In this document: in pieces, positions 29,830-41,286 of the stretch
How positions within the stretch are numbered: the stretch's first letter is position 1
Layout of the letters: each line of letters opens with the position of its first letter
Assembly: GCF_023051105.1 (NCBI RefSeq)
Contig: NZ_JALKIL010000004.1
Span: 62,001 to 126,000 of the forward strand
DNA length: 64,000 nucleotides
Source of the DNA: Anaerobiospirillum sp. NML120449
GTDB lineage: Bacteria; Pseudomonadota; Gammaproteobacteria; Enterobacterales; Succinivibrionaceae
Direction: 5' to 3'
The notes under the pieces: model-generated
Databases searched by the model: none
What the model saw: the letters and a program-made list of their open reading frames with translations, nothing else
What the model was told of the DNA's origin: nothing
Translations under genes and position numbers: made by a program

Positions 29830-30624
29830 ATGATTAAAGACAGAGCCAATCAGGAAATTAATCCTTTTTCAGTAGTGAGCTACCTTGGTTCGGGCATGAA
29901 GCTGGCTCTTTCCAAAGAGTGCCGTCTCTTTGTAATTATTCCTATCATCATCAATTTTATTGTCCTCATGGCCGGTGGCTATTTTGCCGTACAGATGATT
30001 CACTCAGTGCTCCAGGAGTATCTGGGCATGCTTCCTCAGTGGCTGAGCTTCCTGAGCTATCTGTTATGGGTGCTCCTTGCTGCCACCATGGGCTTTATCT
30101 TTGTTTATATCTTCTCTACTGTGGCTACCATTATTGCCTCACCTTTCTACGGCATGCTGGCTGAAAAGGCCGAAGGCGTAATTCGCGGTGCTCCATTTGC
30201 TGCCGGTGCTGATGAGGGCCTTGGCGCAATAGTCAAGGATGTACCACGTATTATCAAGCGCGAATTACAAAAGCTGGGCTTTTATCTGCCACGTGTGCTG
30301 GTATGCCTGATCATTTCCTTTGTCCCTGTACTCAACATCATTGCTCCAATCTGCTGGTTCCTGCTGGCAGCATGGATGATGTGCGTCCAGTACGTGGACT
30401 ATGCCTACGACAATCACAAGATTCCTTTTGCTCAGATGCGCAAGGAGCTGGCCCAGCAGCGTATGACCACCTTCTTCCTCGGAGCCATCATCTCCCTTGC
30501 CATGACCATTCCATTCCTCAACCTGCTGATTCCACCAGCAGCCGTTTGCGCAGGTACCCGCTACTATGTGGATATCCAGAGTCGCTTCACCCTCGATGCC
30601 GCCATGGATAACACCGGTCGCTAA
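29830..30624 (+). CDS. cysZ: Sulfate transporter CysZ
   Basis: The 264-aa integral membrane protein (hydrophobic segments about 33-58, 72-98, 150-175 and 210-240) matches CysZ of the EI24 family, a sulfate uptake channel feeding cysteine synthesis. Motifs include the SPFYG loop, where the membrane re-enters. AGGGGAC lies 7 bp before the ATG. It is divergent from zipA, as in E. coli; cysK, the usual downstream gene, is absent here. Confidence 0.9.
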   Translation: MIKDRANQEINPFSVVSYLGSGMKLALSKECRLFVIIPIIINFIVLMAGGYFAVQMIHSVLQEYLGMLPQWLSFLSYLLWVLLAATMGFIFVYIFSTVATIIASPFYGMLAEKAEGVIRGAPFAAGADEGLGAIVKDVPRIIKRELQKLGFYLPRVLVCLIISFVPVLNIIAPICWFLLAAWMMCVQYVDYAYDNHKIPFAQMRKELAQQRMTTFFLGAIISLAMTIPFLNLLIPPAAVCAGTRYYVDIQSRFTLDAAMDNTGR

Positions 30625-31064
30625 GCGCTGACCGCAGCCCCGGCCACAGCCACTGCCACAGCCACGCTACATGTCCTGGCTGACCGGTCGGGCCTGCTGG
30701 CGTGACCGGGCCCGGCGACGGCTGTCGCCCTGTGGCCCTGTGGGCTGAGAGTGATTAGACTGCCCTGCAAGATGACAGAGAGCCTGTGCTTAGTGGCATC
30801 GTGCAGGTCAGCTCAAATTTGGGCGTACTGATATGGCTAACTGCCCCTGTCTCAAGTAATATGGTCTAACTATCTTCAGCCCGTTTATACGCCCCTTATG
30901 GCGTATTCAGCGCACACCTGCCATGGGCTGCATCACCTTATTTATCTTAGCTGTCCGCTGTTATCAATGGCTGCAGGCCAGGTGGCCTGCAACTGCCTGC
31001 AGAGCATATGGCTGTGGCGCTTACAGCGCAGATAAACTGCACTCAACACATTGGAGCTGTTCAA
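30625..31064. other. cysZ-ptsI-like gap
   Basis: The first part is GC-rich; from about 30800 it is more balanced and contains a short hairpin (ACGCC..GGCGT near 30890). An in-frame ATG at 31008 exists, but the better start of the next gene is 31065. I see no CRP box here. Confidence 0.5.
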
Positions 31065-32846
31065 ATGTATACCATGTCAGGAGTTACGGTATCTGAAGGC
31101 ATCAGTCAGGGACGGGCCTTCGTCATTGTGCCTGATACCAGGGAAGAGACATTAGATGTGGTGGCCACATTCAGTGCCAGTGAGGAGAGTCTCAAATACC
31201 GCAAGGCCAGCCGCGATTTTGCCAACAAGCTCAATAATGCAGCATCCGGCACAGTGCCTGACCGTGTGCGTGATCTCTTTGGCGCCGTTGCTTCCTATAT
31301 AACCAACAGCAATAACATCAAGGATATCGACGGCCTGATTTTCGATGGCCGTACTGCTCTTGATGCGGCCAATGAGATTCTGATTCCCAAGATTATCCGT
31401 TTTACCCAGCCTGCTGAGGACGCCGTACGTCAGCATGAAGAGGAGCACGGCACCTCGCTCTCAGGCGTAACTGATGACAGCTCCCTTGATAAGGCCGCTC
31501 AGAAACAGCGTGCCCGTGATGATTACGAAGATGACTGGGAGATGCAGCTTGGTGCCCGTGAAATCAAGTCGCTGATGCGTGACTTTATTTCCACCATTGC
31601 CGCACCAAAGGAGCAGGCAGTAGACATGCCTGATCTGCCTGAGCCAGCCGTGGTAATTGCCCGTGACCTGTCTCCGGCTGAGTTTCTGTCGCTGCGTACC
31701 GACATGGTAAGGGCTGTAATTCTGGAGGCCGGTGAGGCCTCAGGCCATCTGGGCACAGTGCTGCGTGATCTGGGCATTCCAGCCGTCTATGGCGTTAAGG
31801 GAGCCATGACCATTAAAAGTGGCGAGCTTGTTCTGGTAGATGCCAACCGTGGCTCCATTCTCATTGAGCCACCTAAAGACACAGCCAGCGCCATCATTGC
31901 CCAGCAGGATCGTTTTGCTGAGGAAGACGATGGCAGTACTGACAATCTTTCCGTAACTGTTGCCGGTTCCATGGGCGCAGTAGGTGATATTGCCCGACTG
32001 GCTCAGCATTTCAATCATGGCCTTGGTCTGCTGCGCTCTGAGTTCCTTTTCCTCAACTTCCATCATGAGCCTACAGTTGAGGAGATGGTGACTGCTTTCA
32101 AGTCAGTCTTTGACAGAATACCTGCTGATGCTCCTCTGACTGCCCGTACCTTTGACTTTGCAGGCGACAAGCGTCCGCTGTTTACCCTTGATATGGACGT
32201 GACCGGACCGCTGCGCAAGTACGGCGCTCAGGTAGGGTCCCGTCTGTTGAAAAATGAGCTGCGCGCCATGCTGCTGGCTTCAGCAGGACGTGAGATTAAT
32301 ATTGTCTTCCCTCTTATTACCCGCATCAGCGAAGCCCGCTCATTAAATGAACTGCTCTCTCAGGCCCGAGCCGAGCTGCGCTCCGAAAAAAGAGATATTG
32401 GCCGCTGCAAGGTGGGGCTGATGATTGAGACTCCGGCTGCCGTGCTCTCAGCCCGTGGCTTTGCCTCCTATGGTGACATGTTCATGATAGGCACCAGTTC
32501 GCTTGCCGAGTACGCCGCAGCTCCACGCCCGCCAGAGGAATACTTTACCCCGGCTCTGTCCAAGATGATTGCCATTGCCTGTAAGGCTGCCAATGCCGAG
32601 GGGGTAAAGGTTGGTCTGGCCGGTCGCTTTGCCATGCGTACTGAGCTTATGCCTTTCTTCCTGTCGCTGGGCGTAAGCTATATCACCACAGACTCAGCCT
32701 CCATTATCAGGATACGTAAGGAAATCCAGCGTCTGCTCGACAAGGGCCTCAAGCCTCATTACGACCCTGAGCTCTTTGATCGCATCATGGATCTGGCCTC
32801 AGCGCGCGACCTGCAGATTCTTTTCAACGAAAAGCTGACCCTGTAG
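31065..32846 (+). CDS. ptsI: Degenerate PTS Enzyme I-like protein
   Basis: The 593-aa protein aligns along its length with Enzyme I, which passes phosphate from PEP to HPr. The phospho-accepting His is kept (His228, in AGEASGH where E. coli has AGGRTSH). So are Arg324 and Arg361, Lys369 and Glu455 (IETPAA). But Cys502 of E. coli, the general acid, is Ala519 (GLAGRFA for GMCGELA). Asn454-Asp455, which bind PEP and Mg, are Ser478-Ser479 (GTSSLAEY for GTNDLTQY). The GWRAIR segment is shortened. An acidic insertion lies in the HPr-binding region (about 118-160). PEP-dependent autophosphorylation therefore looks lost. I chose ATG 31065 (GGAG 8 bp upstream). The gene symbol marks homology only. Confidence 0.85.
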   Translation: MYTMSGVTVSEGISQGRAFVIVPDTREETLDVVATFSASEESLKYRKASRDFANKLNNAASGTVPDRVRDLFGAVASYITNSNNIKDIDGLIFDGRTALDAANEILIPKIIRFTQPAEDAVRQHEEEHGTSLSGVTDDSSLDKAAQKQRARDDYEDDWEMQLGAREIKSLMRDFISTIAAPKEQAVDMPDLPEPAVVIARDLSPAEFLSLRTDMVRAVILEAGEASGHLGTVLRDLGIPAVYGVKGAMTIKSGELVLVDANRGSILIEPPKDTASAIIAQQDRFAEEDDGSTDNLSVTVAGSMGAVGDIARLAQHFNHGLGLLRSEFLFLNFHHEPTVEEMVTAFKSVFDRIPADAPLTARTFDFAGDKRPLFTLDMDVTGPLRKYGAQVGSRLLKNELRAMLLASAGREINIVFPLITRISEARSLNELLSQARAELRSEKRDIGRCKVGLMIETPAAVLSARGFASYGDMFMIGTSSLAEYAAAPRPPEEYFTPALSKMIAIACKAANAEGVKVGLAGRFAMRTELMPFFLSLGVSYITTDSASIIRIRKEIQRLLDKGLKPHYDPELFDRIMDLASARDLQILFNEKLTL

Positions 32847-33259
32847 CTCGTACCCGCAGCCATGGCCATGGCCTGCAAGGTCCCGGCGACCGGCCAGGTA
32901 CGCCGCAGGCGTCCTGACATGCCCATTGGCAGTGCCGGGCGACCGGCAGGTCGTTTCCATAAGCCCTGAAGCATGCTGACAATATGGTCTGCAGCTTCAG
33001 GGCTTTGTTTTGCTGCGCCATGGCCGGGTACCATGGTGCGCATCTGCAGAGGCTGCGGGCATGGGAGATGCTGCAGGAAATGGACGGAGGTGAAGCGGCA
33101 GCAGGCCTGGGGCCTGCTGCCTGACAGGCAGCTGCGGTGTGTGCTGGCATCCATACCAGAAAAAGGATTATGGGCAGGCTGATTTGCTGTTATCATGATC
33201 TGACAGAGAAAAAGTAGTGAGCGTCATCAACTCACCGGAATAATGATAAGGATGGATTT
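32847..33259. other. ptsI-like/crr-like gap
   Basis: The gap holds a terminator (32961-33010) and then about 200 bp presumably carrying the crr-like promoter. No HPr gene is present. Confidence 0.6.
32961..33010 (+). terminator. Terminator after the Enzyme I-like gene
   Basis: AAGCCCTGAAGC pairs with GCTTCAGGGCTT over a 21-nt loop, followed by a T-rich run. It separates the Enzyme I-like gene from the crr-like gene, so the two are likely transcribed separately. Confidence 0.8.
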
Positions 33260-33805
33260 ATGGGCTTTCTTTCTCAGCTGTTTAAAAAAGCCAGCCAGTC
33301 AGCCAGTGAAACACCTGTAGAGGACATCAAGGCCGATGTTACTCTGGCAGCTCCAGTTACCGGCACCCTTCTGCCTCTGGAGGAAGTGCCAGATATTGTT
33401 ATCTCAGAAAAGGTAATGGGAGAGGGCGTAGCCGTAGTTCCGGAAAGTGAGACCATTGTGGCCCCATGTGACGGTGTAATCGCCCGTCTTCTGCCTACCA
33501 GGAATGCTTTTTCAGTACGCCGCGATGATGGTATCGAGGTGTATGTGACCTTCGGTGTTGAGTCTATGGAACTCAAGGGCGATGGTTTTACCACCAAGGT
33601 AAATATCGGCGATGCCGTCAAAAAGGGCGATCCTGTTATCATCACCGATCCACGCATTCTGTCCAACCGCCTTAAGTCCAGCATCACCTCCATGATTGTG
33701 ATACGCAGCTCAGGCGATATCGACAGAGTGACCAATGCTACTGGCAAGTGCCTTGCCGGTCACACCCCTGTACTGTGGATAAGTCTTAAGAAATCTCAGT
33801 TATAA
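33260..33805 (+). CDS. crr: EIIA(Glc)-like protein lacking both active-site histidines
   Basis: The 181-aa protein is a clear homologue of E. coli EIIA(Glc): APVTGTLLPLEEVPD, VVAP-type and DGVIARL motifs, and ELKGDGF. In E. coli His90 carries the phosphate and His75 assists. Here the same positions are Thr97 (VYVTFGVE for LFVHFGID) and Asn82 (TRNAFS for TNHAFS). The DNA reads ACC and AAT, so these are not translation slips. The rest of the fold is well kept, which argues for a retained, non-phosphorylatable regulator. AAGGATGG precedes the ATG, and it has its own terminator. The gene symbol marks homology only. Confidence 0.9.
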   Translation: MGFLSQLFKKASQSASETPVEDIKADVTLAAPVTGTLLPLEEVPDIVISEKVMGEGVAVVPESETIVAPCDGVIARLLPTRNAFSVRRDDGIEVYVTFGVESMELKGDGFTTKVNIGDAVKKGDPVIITDPRILSNRLKSSITSMIVIRSSGDIDRVTNATGKCLAGHTPVLWISLKKSQL

Positions 33806-34006
33806 GAGCAGGGCAAAGACCGCGCTCTGCCCAGCGGCTCTGCAAGGCATCTCTGGTGTGCTGCCGCTGCCTGTGCTGCACTGCAGCACCATACAACAGC
33901 GCCGCTGCAGCGGGCCGCAGCGACTGCGCCAGCTGCCCGGGCGCCTGACCTGGATGCACAGCCGCAGGGGCGGCCAGCAGGGGCAGTGCTGTGAAAGACA
34001 CAAATG

Positions 34007-34046
34007 AAAAGGGCCGGATGTCATAAACATCCGGCCCTTTTCTTTT
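34007..34046. terminator. Bidirectional terminator between crr-like and pntB
   Basis: AAAAGGGCCGGATGT and ACATCCGGCCCTTTT pair perfectly over 15 bp with a 5-nt loop. Confidence 0.92.
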
Positions 34047-34096
34047 GGGACATGCTCCTTGCGGAGCATGCCGCCGTTACCTGTTAACAGAAACTG

Positions 34097-35602
34097 TTAA
34101 ACGTTGGCAACGATATCTTCAACGGTCTTCTTGGCATCGCCGAAGCACATGAAAGAATTTTCCTTGAAGAATAATGGGTTCTGAACACCAGCGTAACCGG
34201 CATTCATGGAACGCTTGAATACAACTACGTTGCGAGCCTTCCAGACCTCAAGAACTGGCATGCCAGCGATTGGGCTGTTTGGATTCTCAAGAGCGGCAGG
34301 GTTAACGGTATCGTTAGCACCAATAACCAGTACGGTATCGGTCTCTTCGAAGTCATCGTTAATCTCGTCCATCTCAAATACGATGTCGTATGGAACCTTG
34401 GCCTCAGCCAGTAACACGTTCATGTGGCCAGGTAAACGACCGGCAACAGGGTGAATGGCGAAGCGAACAGTGGTGCCACGGGCCTGTAACTTCTCAGTTA
34501 ACTGAGCAACAGCAGCCTGGGCCTGAGATACAGCCATACCATAGCCTGGGGCGATGATAACAGAAGAAGAGTTCTTTAACAGCTCAGCAACTTCACCAGC
34601 CTTTAACTCACGGTACTCACCAACTTCCTCGTCGTCTGAAGCGGCAGCGCCTTCGTTACCGAAGCCACCGGCGATAACAGAGATGAAGGAGCGGTTCATG
34701 GCCTTACACATGATGTAAGACAGAATGGCACCTGAGGAACCTACTAATGCACCGGTAACGATTAAGAGGTCGTTGGAGAGCATGAAGCCAGAGGCGGCAG
34801 CAGCCCAGCCGGAGTAGGAGTTCAGCATGGAAATAACAACCGGCATATCGGCACCACCAATGGCGGCAACGAGGTGCACGCCGAAGGCGCAGGCGATAAT
34901 GGTCATCAGAATTAATGGCAGAACTGGTGGTACGTCAGCAGCCATGAACCAGATTAAGAGCAGGAGGGATAAAACCAGTGCACCCAGGTTCAGGAAGTGA
35001 CCGCCAGGCAGCATTAAAGGAGCGGACTTGAAGACAGCCAGCTTGTAAGTGCCATTGAGCTTGCCGTAGGCAACGATGGAACCGGTGAAGGTTACAGCAC
35101 CGATGAAGATGCCCAGGAAGATCTCAACCAGGTGAGTGTTCATCTCACCGGCAGTCATGCCGTGGTCGCCACCGGCGCTGGCAGCAGCCTGAGAGGCGGC
35201 ATCCATCAGGGCAACGATAGTAGCCTGGGAGGCATCCAGTGGGATGGTTACGCTCTCAGGAGCAACGGCACCGATCTCCAGGTAGGAGTTGAAGCCAACC
35301 AGTACGGCGGCCAGACCTACGAATGAGTGCATGAAAGCAATCATTTCAGGCATCTGGGTCATGGCTACGCGACGGGCTACATACAGACCGATGGCGGCGC
35401 CAACGCCCATGGCTACGATGATTAACAGGAAGCCGAAGCCGCTTTCAACCTGAGCAAAGGTGGCTAACAGAGCGATAGCCATACCAATCATGCCTGATAA
35501 GGCACCGTACTTGGCAGTTTCCTGCTTGGAGAGGCCGGCAAGGGCCATAATAAAGAGCAGTGCGGCCAGAATATAGGCCATGTGTATAGGACCTGCTACC
35601 AT
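34097..35602 (-). CDS. pntB: NAD(P) transhydrogenase subunit beta
   Basis: The 501-aa protein has eight or nine membrane segments (domain II, about 5-260) and a soluble NADP-binding domain III (about 320-501) with the motif [15 protein letters not shown]. With PntA it forms the proton-translocating transhydrogenase of the inner membrane, making NADPH from NADH. The start at 35602 follows AGGAGAT and mirrors the E. coli N-terminus. pntA lies 20 bp upstream on the same strand. Even codon usage suggests high expression. Confidence 0.95.
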   Translation of the reverse strand: MVAGPIHMAYILAALLFIMALAGLSKQETAKYGALSGMIGMAIALLATFAQVESGFGFLLIIVAMGVGAAIGLYVARRVAMTQMPEMIAFMHSFVGLAAVLVGFNSYLEIGAVAPESVTIPLDASQATIVALMDAASQAAASAGGDHGMTAGEMNTHLVEIFLGIFIGAVTFTGSIVAYGKLNGTYKLAVFKSAPLMLPGGHFLNLGALVLSLLLLIWFMAADVPPVLPLILMTIIACAFGVHLVAAIGGADMPVVISMLNSYSGWAAAASGFMLSNDLLIVTGALVGSSGAILSYIMCKAMNRSFISVIAGGFGNEGAAASDDEEVGEYRELKAGEVAELLKNSSSVIIAPGYGMAVSQAQAAVAQLTEKLQARGTTVRFAIHPVAGRLPGHMNVLLAEAKVPYDIVFEMDEINDDFEETDTVLVIGANDTVNPAALENPNSPIAGMPVLEVWKARNVVVFKRSMNAGYAGVQNPLFFKENSFMCFGDAKKTVEDIVANV

Positions 35603-35622
35603 TTCTTAATATCTCCTGATCC

Positions 35623-37161
35623 TTACTGCTGTTTCTTGAACATTGAGAGCATGCGACGTGTTACAGCAAAGCCACCAAAGATGTTGATGGAGGCAATGAG
35701 AACGCCGACGAATGCGAACAGGCCAATGATGAAGCTGCCAGAGCTGATCTGGAGCAAGGCACCAACAACGATAATACCGGAAATGGCGTTAGTAACAGCC
35801 ATAAGCGGTGTATGTAAGGAGTGGGTTACGTTCCAAACGACGTAGTAACCAACTACACATGAAAGTACGAATACGGTGAAGTGTGGTAAGAACTTCTCCG
35901 GAGCGAAAATACCGATAAGGGCAAAGGCAATGACAACCAGAGCTGCCATGGAAGCCTTGAAGGTGCCGGATACCTGGCGCTGTTCAACCTTAGGTGGAGC
36001 AGCCTCAGCAGCTGGAGCAGCTGGAGCGGCAGAAACGCTGATCTTTGGAGGTGGGAAGGTAACTTCACCGCCCTTGGTAACAGACATGTTACGCAGGATG
36101 ACGTCTTCGAAATCGATATCGATGTTGCCATCCTTGTTCTTGCACAGAATCTTGGCCAGGTTGACCAGATTGGTGGAGTACAGCTGAGAGGACTGAGCTG
36201 GCAGACGGCAGGCCAGATCGGAGTAGCCGATGATCTTTACGCCGTTCTCGGTGGTGGTTACTTTGCCTTCAACAGTCAGCTCACAGTTACCGCCGGTACC
36301 TGCAGCCAGGTCAACGATAACAGAACCAGGCTTCATGCTGGCTACCATCTCCTTGGAGATTAAGCGTGGAGCTGGCTTGCCTGGAATGGCAGCGGTAGTG
36401 ATGATGATGTCAACTTCCTTGGCCTGAGCAGCAAAGAGCTCCATTTCGGCCTTGATGAACTCATCAGACATTACCTTGGCATAGCCGTCAGAAGAACCGC
36501 CGTCCTCATTGGCGAAGTTGAGCTTTAAGAACTCACCGCCCATGGACTTGATCTGATCAGCTACTTCAAGACGGGTATCGAAAGCACGTACGATAGCGCC
36601 CAGAGAGTTGGCAGCACCGATGGCAGCCAGACCGGCTACACCTGCACCAATAACCAGAACCTTTGCTGGAGGAACCTTACCTGCAGCAGTTACCTGACCG
36701 GTGAAGAAGCGGCCGAAGTTGTGAGCGGCTTCGATAACGGCACGGTAACCGGAGATGTTGGCGATGGAGGATAAGGCGTCCATGGCCTGGGCACGTGAAA
36801 TACGTGGCACCATGTCCATGGCCAGTACGTTGACCTTCTTCTCGTTAAGCTTGGCTACCAGATCAGGATTCTGAGCTGGACGGATGAAGCTTACTAAGGT
36901 CTGACCTTCCTTTAATAACTTGATCTCTTCATCGCTTGGAGCGTTAACCTTGAAGATAATGTCGCTTTGCCAAACGTCACGACCACGTAAAACTTTTGCA
37001 CCCGCTGCGCTATAGGAAGCGTCGTCAAAGCTGGCATCGGCGCCGGCATTGGTCTGGATTGCAACCTCAAAGCCCAACTTGATGAGCTTGGTTACGGTAT
37101 CAGGAGTGGCGGCCACTCTTGTTTCGCCTTTCAAGCTCTCTTTTGGAATACCTATCAGCAT
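35623..37161 (-). CDS. pntA: NAD(P) transhydrogenase subunit alpha
   Basis: The 512-aa protein has the alanine-dehydrogenase-like NAD-binding domain I ([15 protein letters not shown] at the start; [13 protein letters not shown] Rossmann loop about 170-183), an Ala/Pro-rich linker (about 374-395) and C-terminal membrane segments (about 405-505). It is the NAD-binding half of the proton-pumping transhydrogenase. CAGGAAAA precedes the ATG. It is the first gene of pntAB; an AT-rich region of about 400 bp upstream should carry the promoter. Confidence 0.95.
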   Translation of the reverse strand: MLIGIPKESLKGETRVAATPDTVTKLIKLGFEVAIQTNAGADASFDDASYSAAGAKVLRGRDVWQSDIIFKVNAPSDEEIKLLKEGQTLVSFIRPAQNPDLVAKLNEKKVNVLAMDMVPRISRAQAMDALSSIANISGYRAVIEAAHNFGRFFTGQVTAAGKVPPAKVLVIGAGVAGLAAIGAANSLGAIVRAFDTRLEVADQIKSMGGEFLKLNFANEDGGSSDGYAKVMSDEFIKAEMELFAAQAKEVDIIITTAAIPGKPAPRLISKEMVASMKPGSVIVDLAAGTGGNCELTVEGKVTTTENGVKIIGYSDLACRLPAQSSQLYSTNLVNLAKILCKNKDGNIDIDFEDVILRNMSVTKGGEVTFPPPKISVSAAPAAPAAEAAPPKVEQRQVSGTFKASMAALVVIAFALIGIFAPEKFLPHFTVFVLSCVVGYYVVWNVTHSLHTPLMAVTNAISGIIVVGALLQISSGSFIIGLFAFVGVLIASINIFGGFAVTRRMLSMFKKQQ

Positions 37162-38560
37162 GGCTTTTTCCTGTTAAATAAAGATTACTTATTTCTTACC
37201 ACAGTCATTGACTCGGCAACACTGAGTGTTATGCAGCTGGCAAGATGATTTATCTGAACATGATGCAACTTACTTTTACAAGTAGCAACACTTTTGAACG
37301 TACTTTTAGAGCAAGCACACAAAATATCATTCATGCCCGTATCAGCCAGGTCTGCTAGATAAGAACCAAGTCGGCTAGATTTAAGAGCGTTAATGCCATA
37401 AACAAGCCGTTCAGACGGGGAATAAGGGTATCATAAACCATAGTGATAATGCAGCCTGGTCCTGTAACCTGCGCTGTTGTTACCGGGACTATACTCATGA
37501 GGCAATTGTGCATAAACATGCCTCACTTCACATACTCATGGCTGTTCTTTAATTAGTTAAATTAATTTAATAAAGATATTAAATAATGCAGGTAACAGGC
37601 GCATGATCACGAAATTACGGGTACTTTTGGTCGACCAGATATGCCACTTCAACATCATGCCTGCATGTCATTATGACCATCACCCCGAAAGGAGCAATGT
37701 TATAACATCTGTAACATAAATGAATGTCTATAAGTGACCGCCATCATCCATCCATCCACCAATCCACCAATACATCCATCAATCTACCCATCCACCAATC
37801 CATCCATCCATCCATCAATCAATCCACCTGTCATCCATTCATCCATCCATCCATCCATCCATCCATCCATCAACACTCTCTGACTGTCTCAATTTCAGCA
37901 TGCTTTTTCTGTAGGTTTGCAGGGGAGAAATGTCTGCCCGGCAGGCTCAGACTGTGGCGGTTGCTGCAGCGTGGACTGGACTGCTGCAGTGAGCAGGGCT
38001 AACTGCACGGCTGCTGAGGCAGAGGCAAACATGCTAAAATAAGCAGTTTGGTTGATTTTTCGGTGAGACCTCAATGCGCCTGCAGCATGCTGCAAGCATC
38101 GAGCAGTGCCTCGAGTGCAGCAGGGAATGGCAGGGTCAGTGCCCGTGGCAGTGCACGGGCTTGGAACCGTGCATAGAACCGTGCATGGGCCATGGAATGG
38201 GTTATGGCCTGGAGGCTGCGTGGTCTTACGGGAGTTTCAGACAGAGGCGGCTCTTGGAAGTTTTCCGCTACAGGTACGGCTTCATGGAACCTGCGGGGTG
38301 AGGCAGCTGAGGTGTCAGCATGCCGGGACCGCAGACGGCGTGGGGACTGAGGCTGGAGCTGAGGGCTTTCGGTGTGGCAAAGAGCTTGGATCGCAGGATT
38401 TTCAGATCAGGGTAACGACTGGAGATAACGGGCAGGGTACGCCGGTAGCTGCTCCTTTATATAAAGGCACAGCGCTAAAGGTATGGACTGCAACGCGAGT
38501 GCTCCGGGACGGGCTTTTTCTGGAAATGCGAGATCATTTGACTGTGGAAGGGTGACAACA
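37162..38560. other. pntA-queA divergent gap
   Basis: This 1.4-kb region is AT-rich from 37162 to 37720, contains a CATC microsatellite (37740-37872), then becomes GC-rich. A 12-bp palindrome ATGTTATAACAT lies at 37697-37708. No gene is convincingly supported. Confidence 0.55.
37740..37872. repeat. CATC tetranucleotide microsatellite
   Basis: About 130 bp of imperfect CATC/CAAT/CCAC units end in eight perfect CATC units (37840-37871). A 92-codon frame (37724-38002) reads through it as His-Pro-Ser-Ile repeats, but it has no ribosome site. Confidence 0.9.
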
Positions 38561-39700
38561 TTGTTACGCAGTGATTTTAATTTCGACTTACCTCACGAGC
38601 TCATTGCTGACTTTCCGTCTGAGCAGCGTACGGCCTGTCGTATGCTCTGTCTTGACGGCAACAGTGGAAAGCTTGAGGACAAAATATTCATAGAGCTCAA
38701 GCAGTTTCTCAGACCTGGTGATCTGCTGGTCTTTAACGACACCCGTGTGATTCCGGCCCGAATGTATGGCCATAAGGACACTGGTGGCAAGTGCGAATTT
38801 CTTATTGAACGTATCCTCAATCCTCAGCAGGCTCTTGCCCATATCAAAGCCTCCAAATCCCCAAAGCCAGGCAGCACTGTCTTTGTCGGTACTGAGGATG
38901 ATCCTCAGCGCTACCGTCTGACCATTTCAGGCCGTCAGGGAGCACTTTTCCACGTTACCTGCCAGGATAACCAGGAAATTCTGTCCATTCTTAATGACAT
39001 TGGACATATTCCTCTGCCTCCATATATTGAGCGTCCTGATGAGACTATGGACCGTGAACGCTATCAGACAGTTTACTCACGTGAGCCAGGTGCCGTGGCC
39101 GCCCCTACAGCCGGACTGCACTTTGACAATGAGCAGCTTGAGGATCTCAGGGTCTTTGGTGTCGATATGGCCTTTGTCACTTTGCATGTTGGCGCCGGAA
39201 CATTCCAGCCAGTACGTGAGGACGATATTCTCAGACATCATATGCATGCCGAGTATGTCCAGCTGTCCCGTGAGGTGGCCGACAAGGTCATCAGTACTCA
39301 CAAAAACGGTGGCCGTGTCATTGCTGTAGGAACCACAGCTGTACGCTCCCTTGAAAGTGCTGCCAACAATGCATTGAAGATGGGCCTCGATGAGGAGATT
39401 GCTCCTTTTAATGACGATACCTCCATCTTTATCTACCCGGGATACCAGTACAAGGTGGTGGACTGTCTTATCACCAATTTCCACCTGCCAGAGTCCACTC
39501 TGATTATGCTGGTCTGTGCTTTTGCCGGCTACGCAAATACCATGAATGCCTACCGTCACGCAGTGCAGAGCAAGTACAAGTTCTTCAGTTACGGCGACTG
39601 CATGTTTATCCAGAAGCGTACGGGACCAGTGGATCTGCCGCCGTCAGCTGACGGTGATGTCGACAGTGCTGTCTGCTCTGTACAGGGACAGGACGCATGA
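38561..39700 (+). CDS. queA: S-adenosylmethionine:tRNA ribosyltransferase-isomerase
   Basis: The product is a full-length QueA, which makes epoxyqueuosine from preQ1 in tRNA. It shows [57 protein letters not shown] and [13 protein letters not shown]. The start is unusual: the best candidate is TTG at 38561 (379 aa), about 9 bp after GGAAGGG and giving the conserved N-terminus [11 protein letters not shown]. An in-frame GTG at 38552 is too close to that ribosome site, and earlier ATGs add unrelated residues. tgt follows after 170 bp, so both queuosine genes form one group. Confidence 0.93.
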   Translation: MLRSDFNFDLPHELIADFPSEQRTACRMLCLDGNSGKLEDKIFIELKQFLRPGDLLVFNDTRVIPARMYGHKDTGGKCEFLIERILNPQQALAHIKASKSPKPGSTVFVGTEDDPQRYRLTISGRQGALFHVTCQDNQEILSILNDIGHIPLPPYIERPDETMDRERYQTVYSREPGAVAAPTAGLHFDNEQLEDLRVFGVDMAFVTLHVGAGTFQPVREDDILRHHMHAEYVQLSREVADKVISTHKNGGRVIAVGTTAVRSLESAANNALKMGLDEEIAPFNDDTSIFIYPGYQYKVVDCLITNFHLPESTLIMLVCAFAGYANTMNAYRHAVQSKYKFFSYGDCMFIQKRTGPVDLPPSADGDVDSAVCSVQGQDA

Positions 39701-39825
39701 TTTAGGACGCATGATTTAAGTCGCAAGGCCCCCTGCGTGCCTGCAGCTCTGGCTGCAGGGGCTTCAGGTGTGGCGGCCACTGAATTTTTCCGGGATCGAG
39801 GCTTTTTGCTGGTTTTGGGTCATAA

Positions 39826-40995
<1,170 letters not shown>

Positions 40996-41033
40996 CACCA
41001 ACATCACTGTGGCCTGTGCATGGCTGCACGAAT

Positions 41034-41076
41034 AAAAATGCCTGCTCTGAGCAACGCTCAGCAGCAGGCATTTTTT
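41034..41076. terminator. Terminator after tgt
   Basis: AAAAATGCCTGCT and AGCAGGCATTTTT form a 13-bp stem with an inner CTGAG/CTCAG hairpin. Confidence 0.9.
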
Positions 41077-41286
41077 ATGGTCCGGACTGAAGCCAGGTTA
41101 AGCCTGGCAGGGCAGTCATGCACTGGCATAAGCCAGCTGCACCCGGCCTGGCCAATGGCTCCAGGCCGGGCAGGCAGCTCCCTGACGGCATGTCCACTCA
41201 ACCGGTGCCGTCCCTGATCAGGTGGTGGCGCCGGATTATGGCGCCAGGTGACGGGAACGGTGAGGGGCTGAGTGTGACTGTCAGGC

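Noticed and set aside
37724-38002. A phase-variable coding gene reading through the CATC tract
   Set aside because: There is no ribosome site, and the frame after the tract has no recognisable protein; I keep only the repeat itself.
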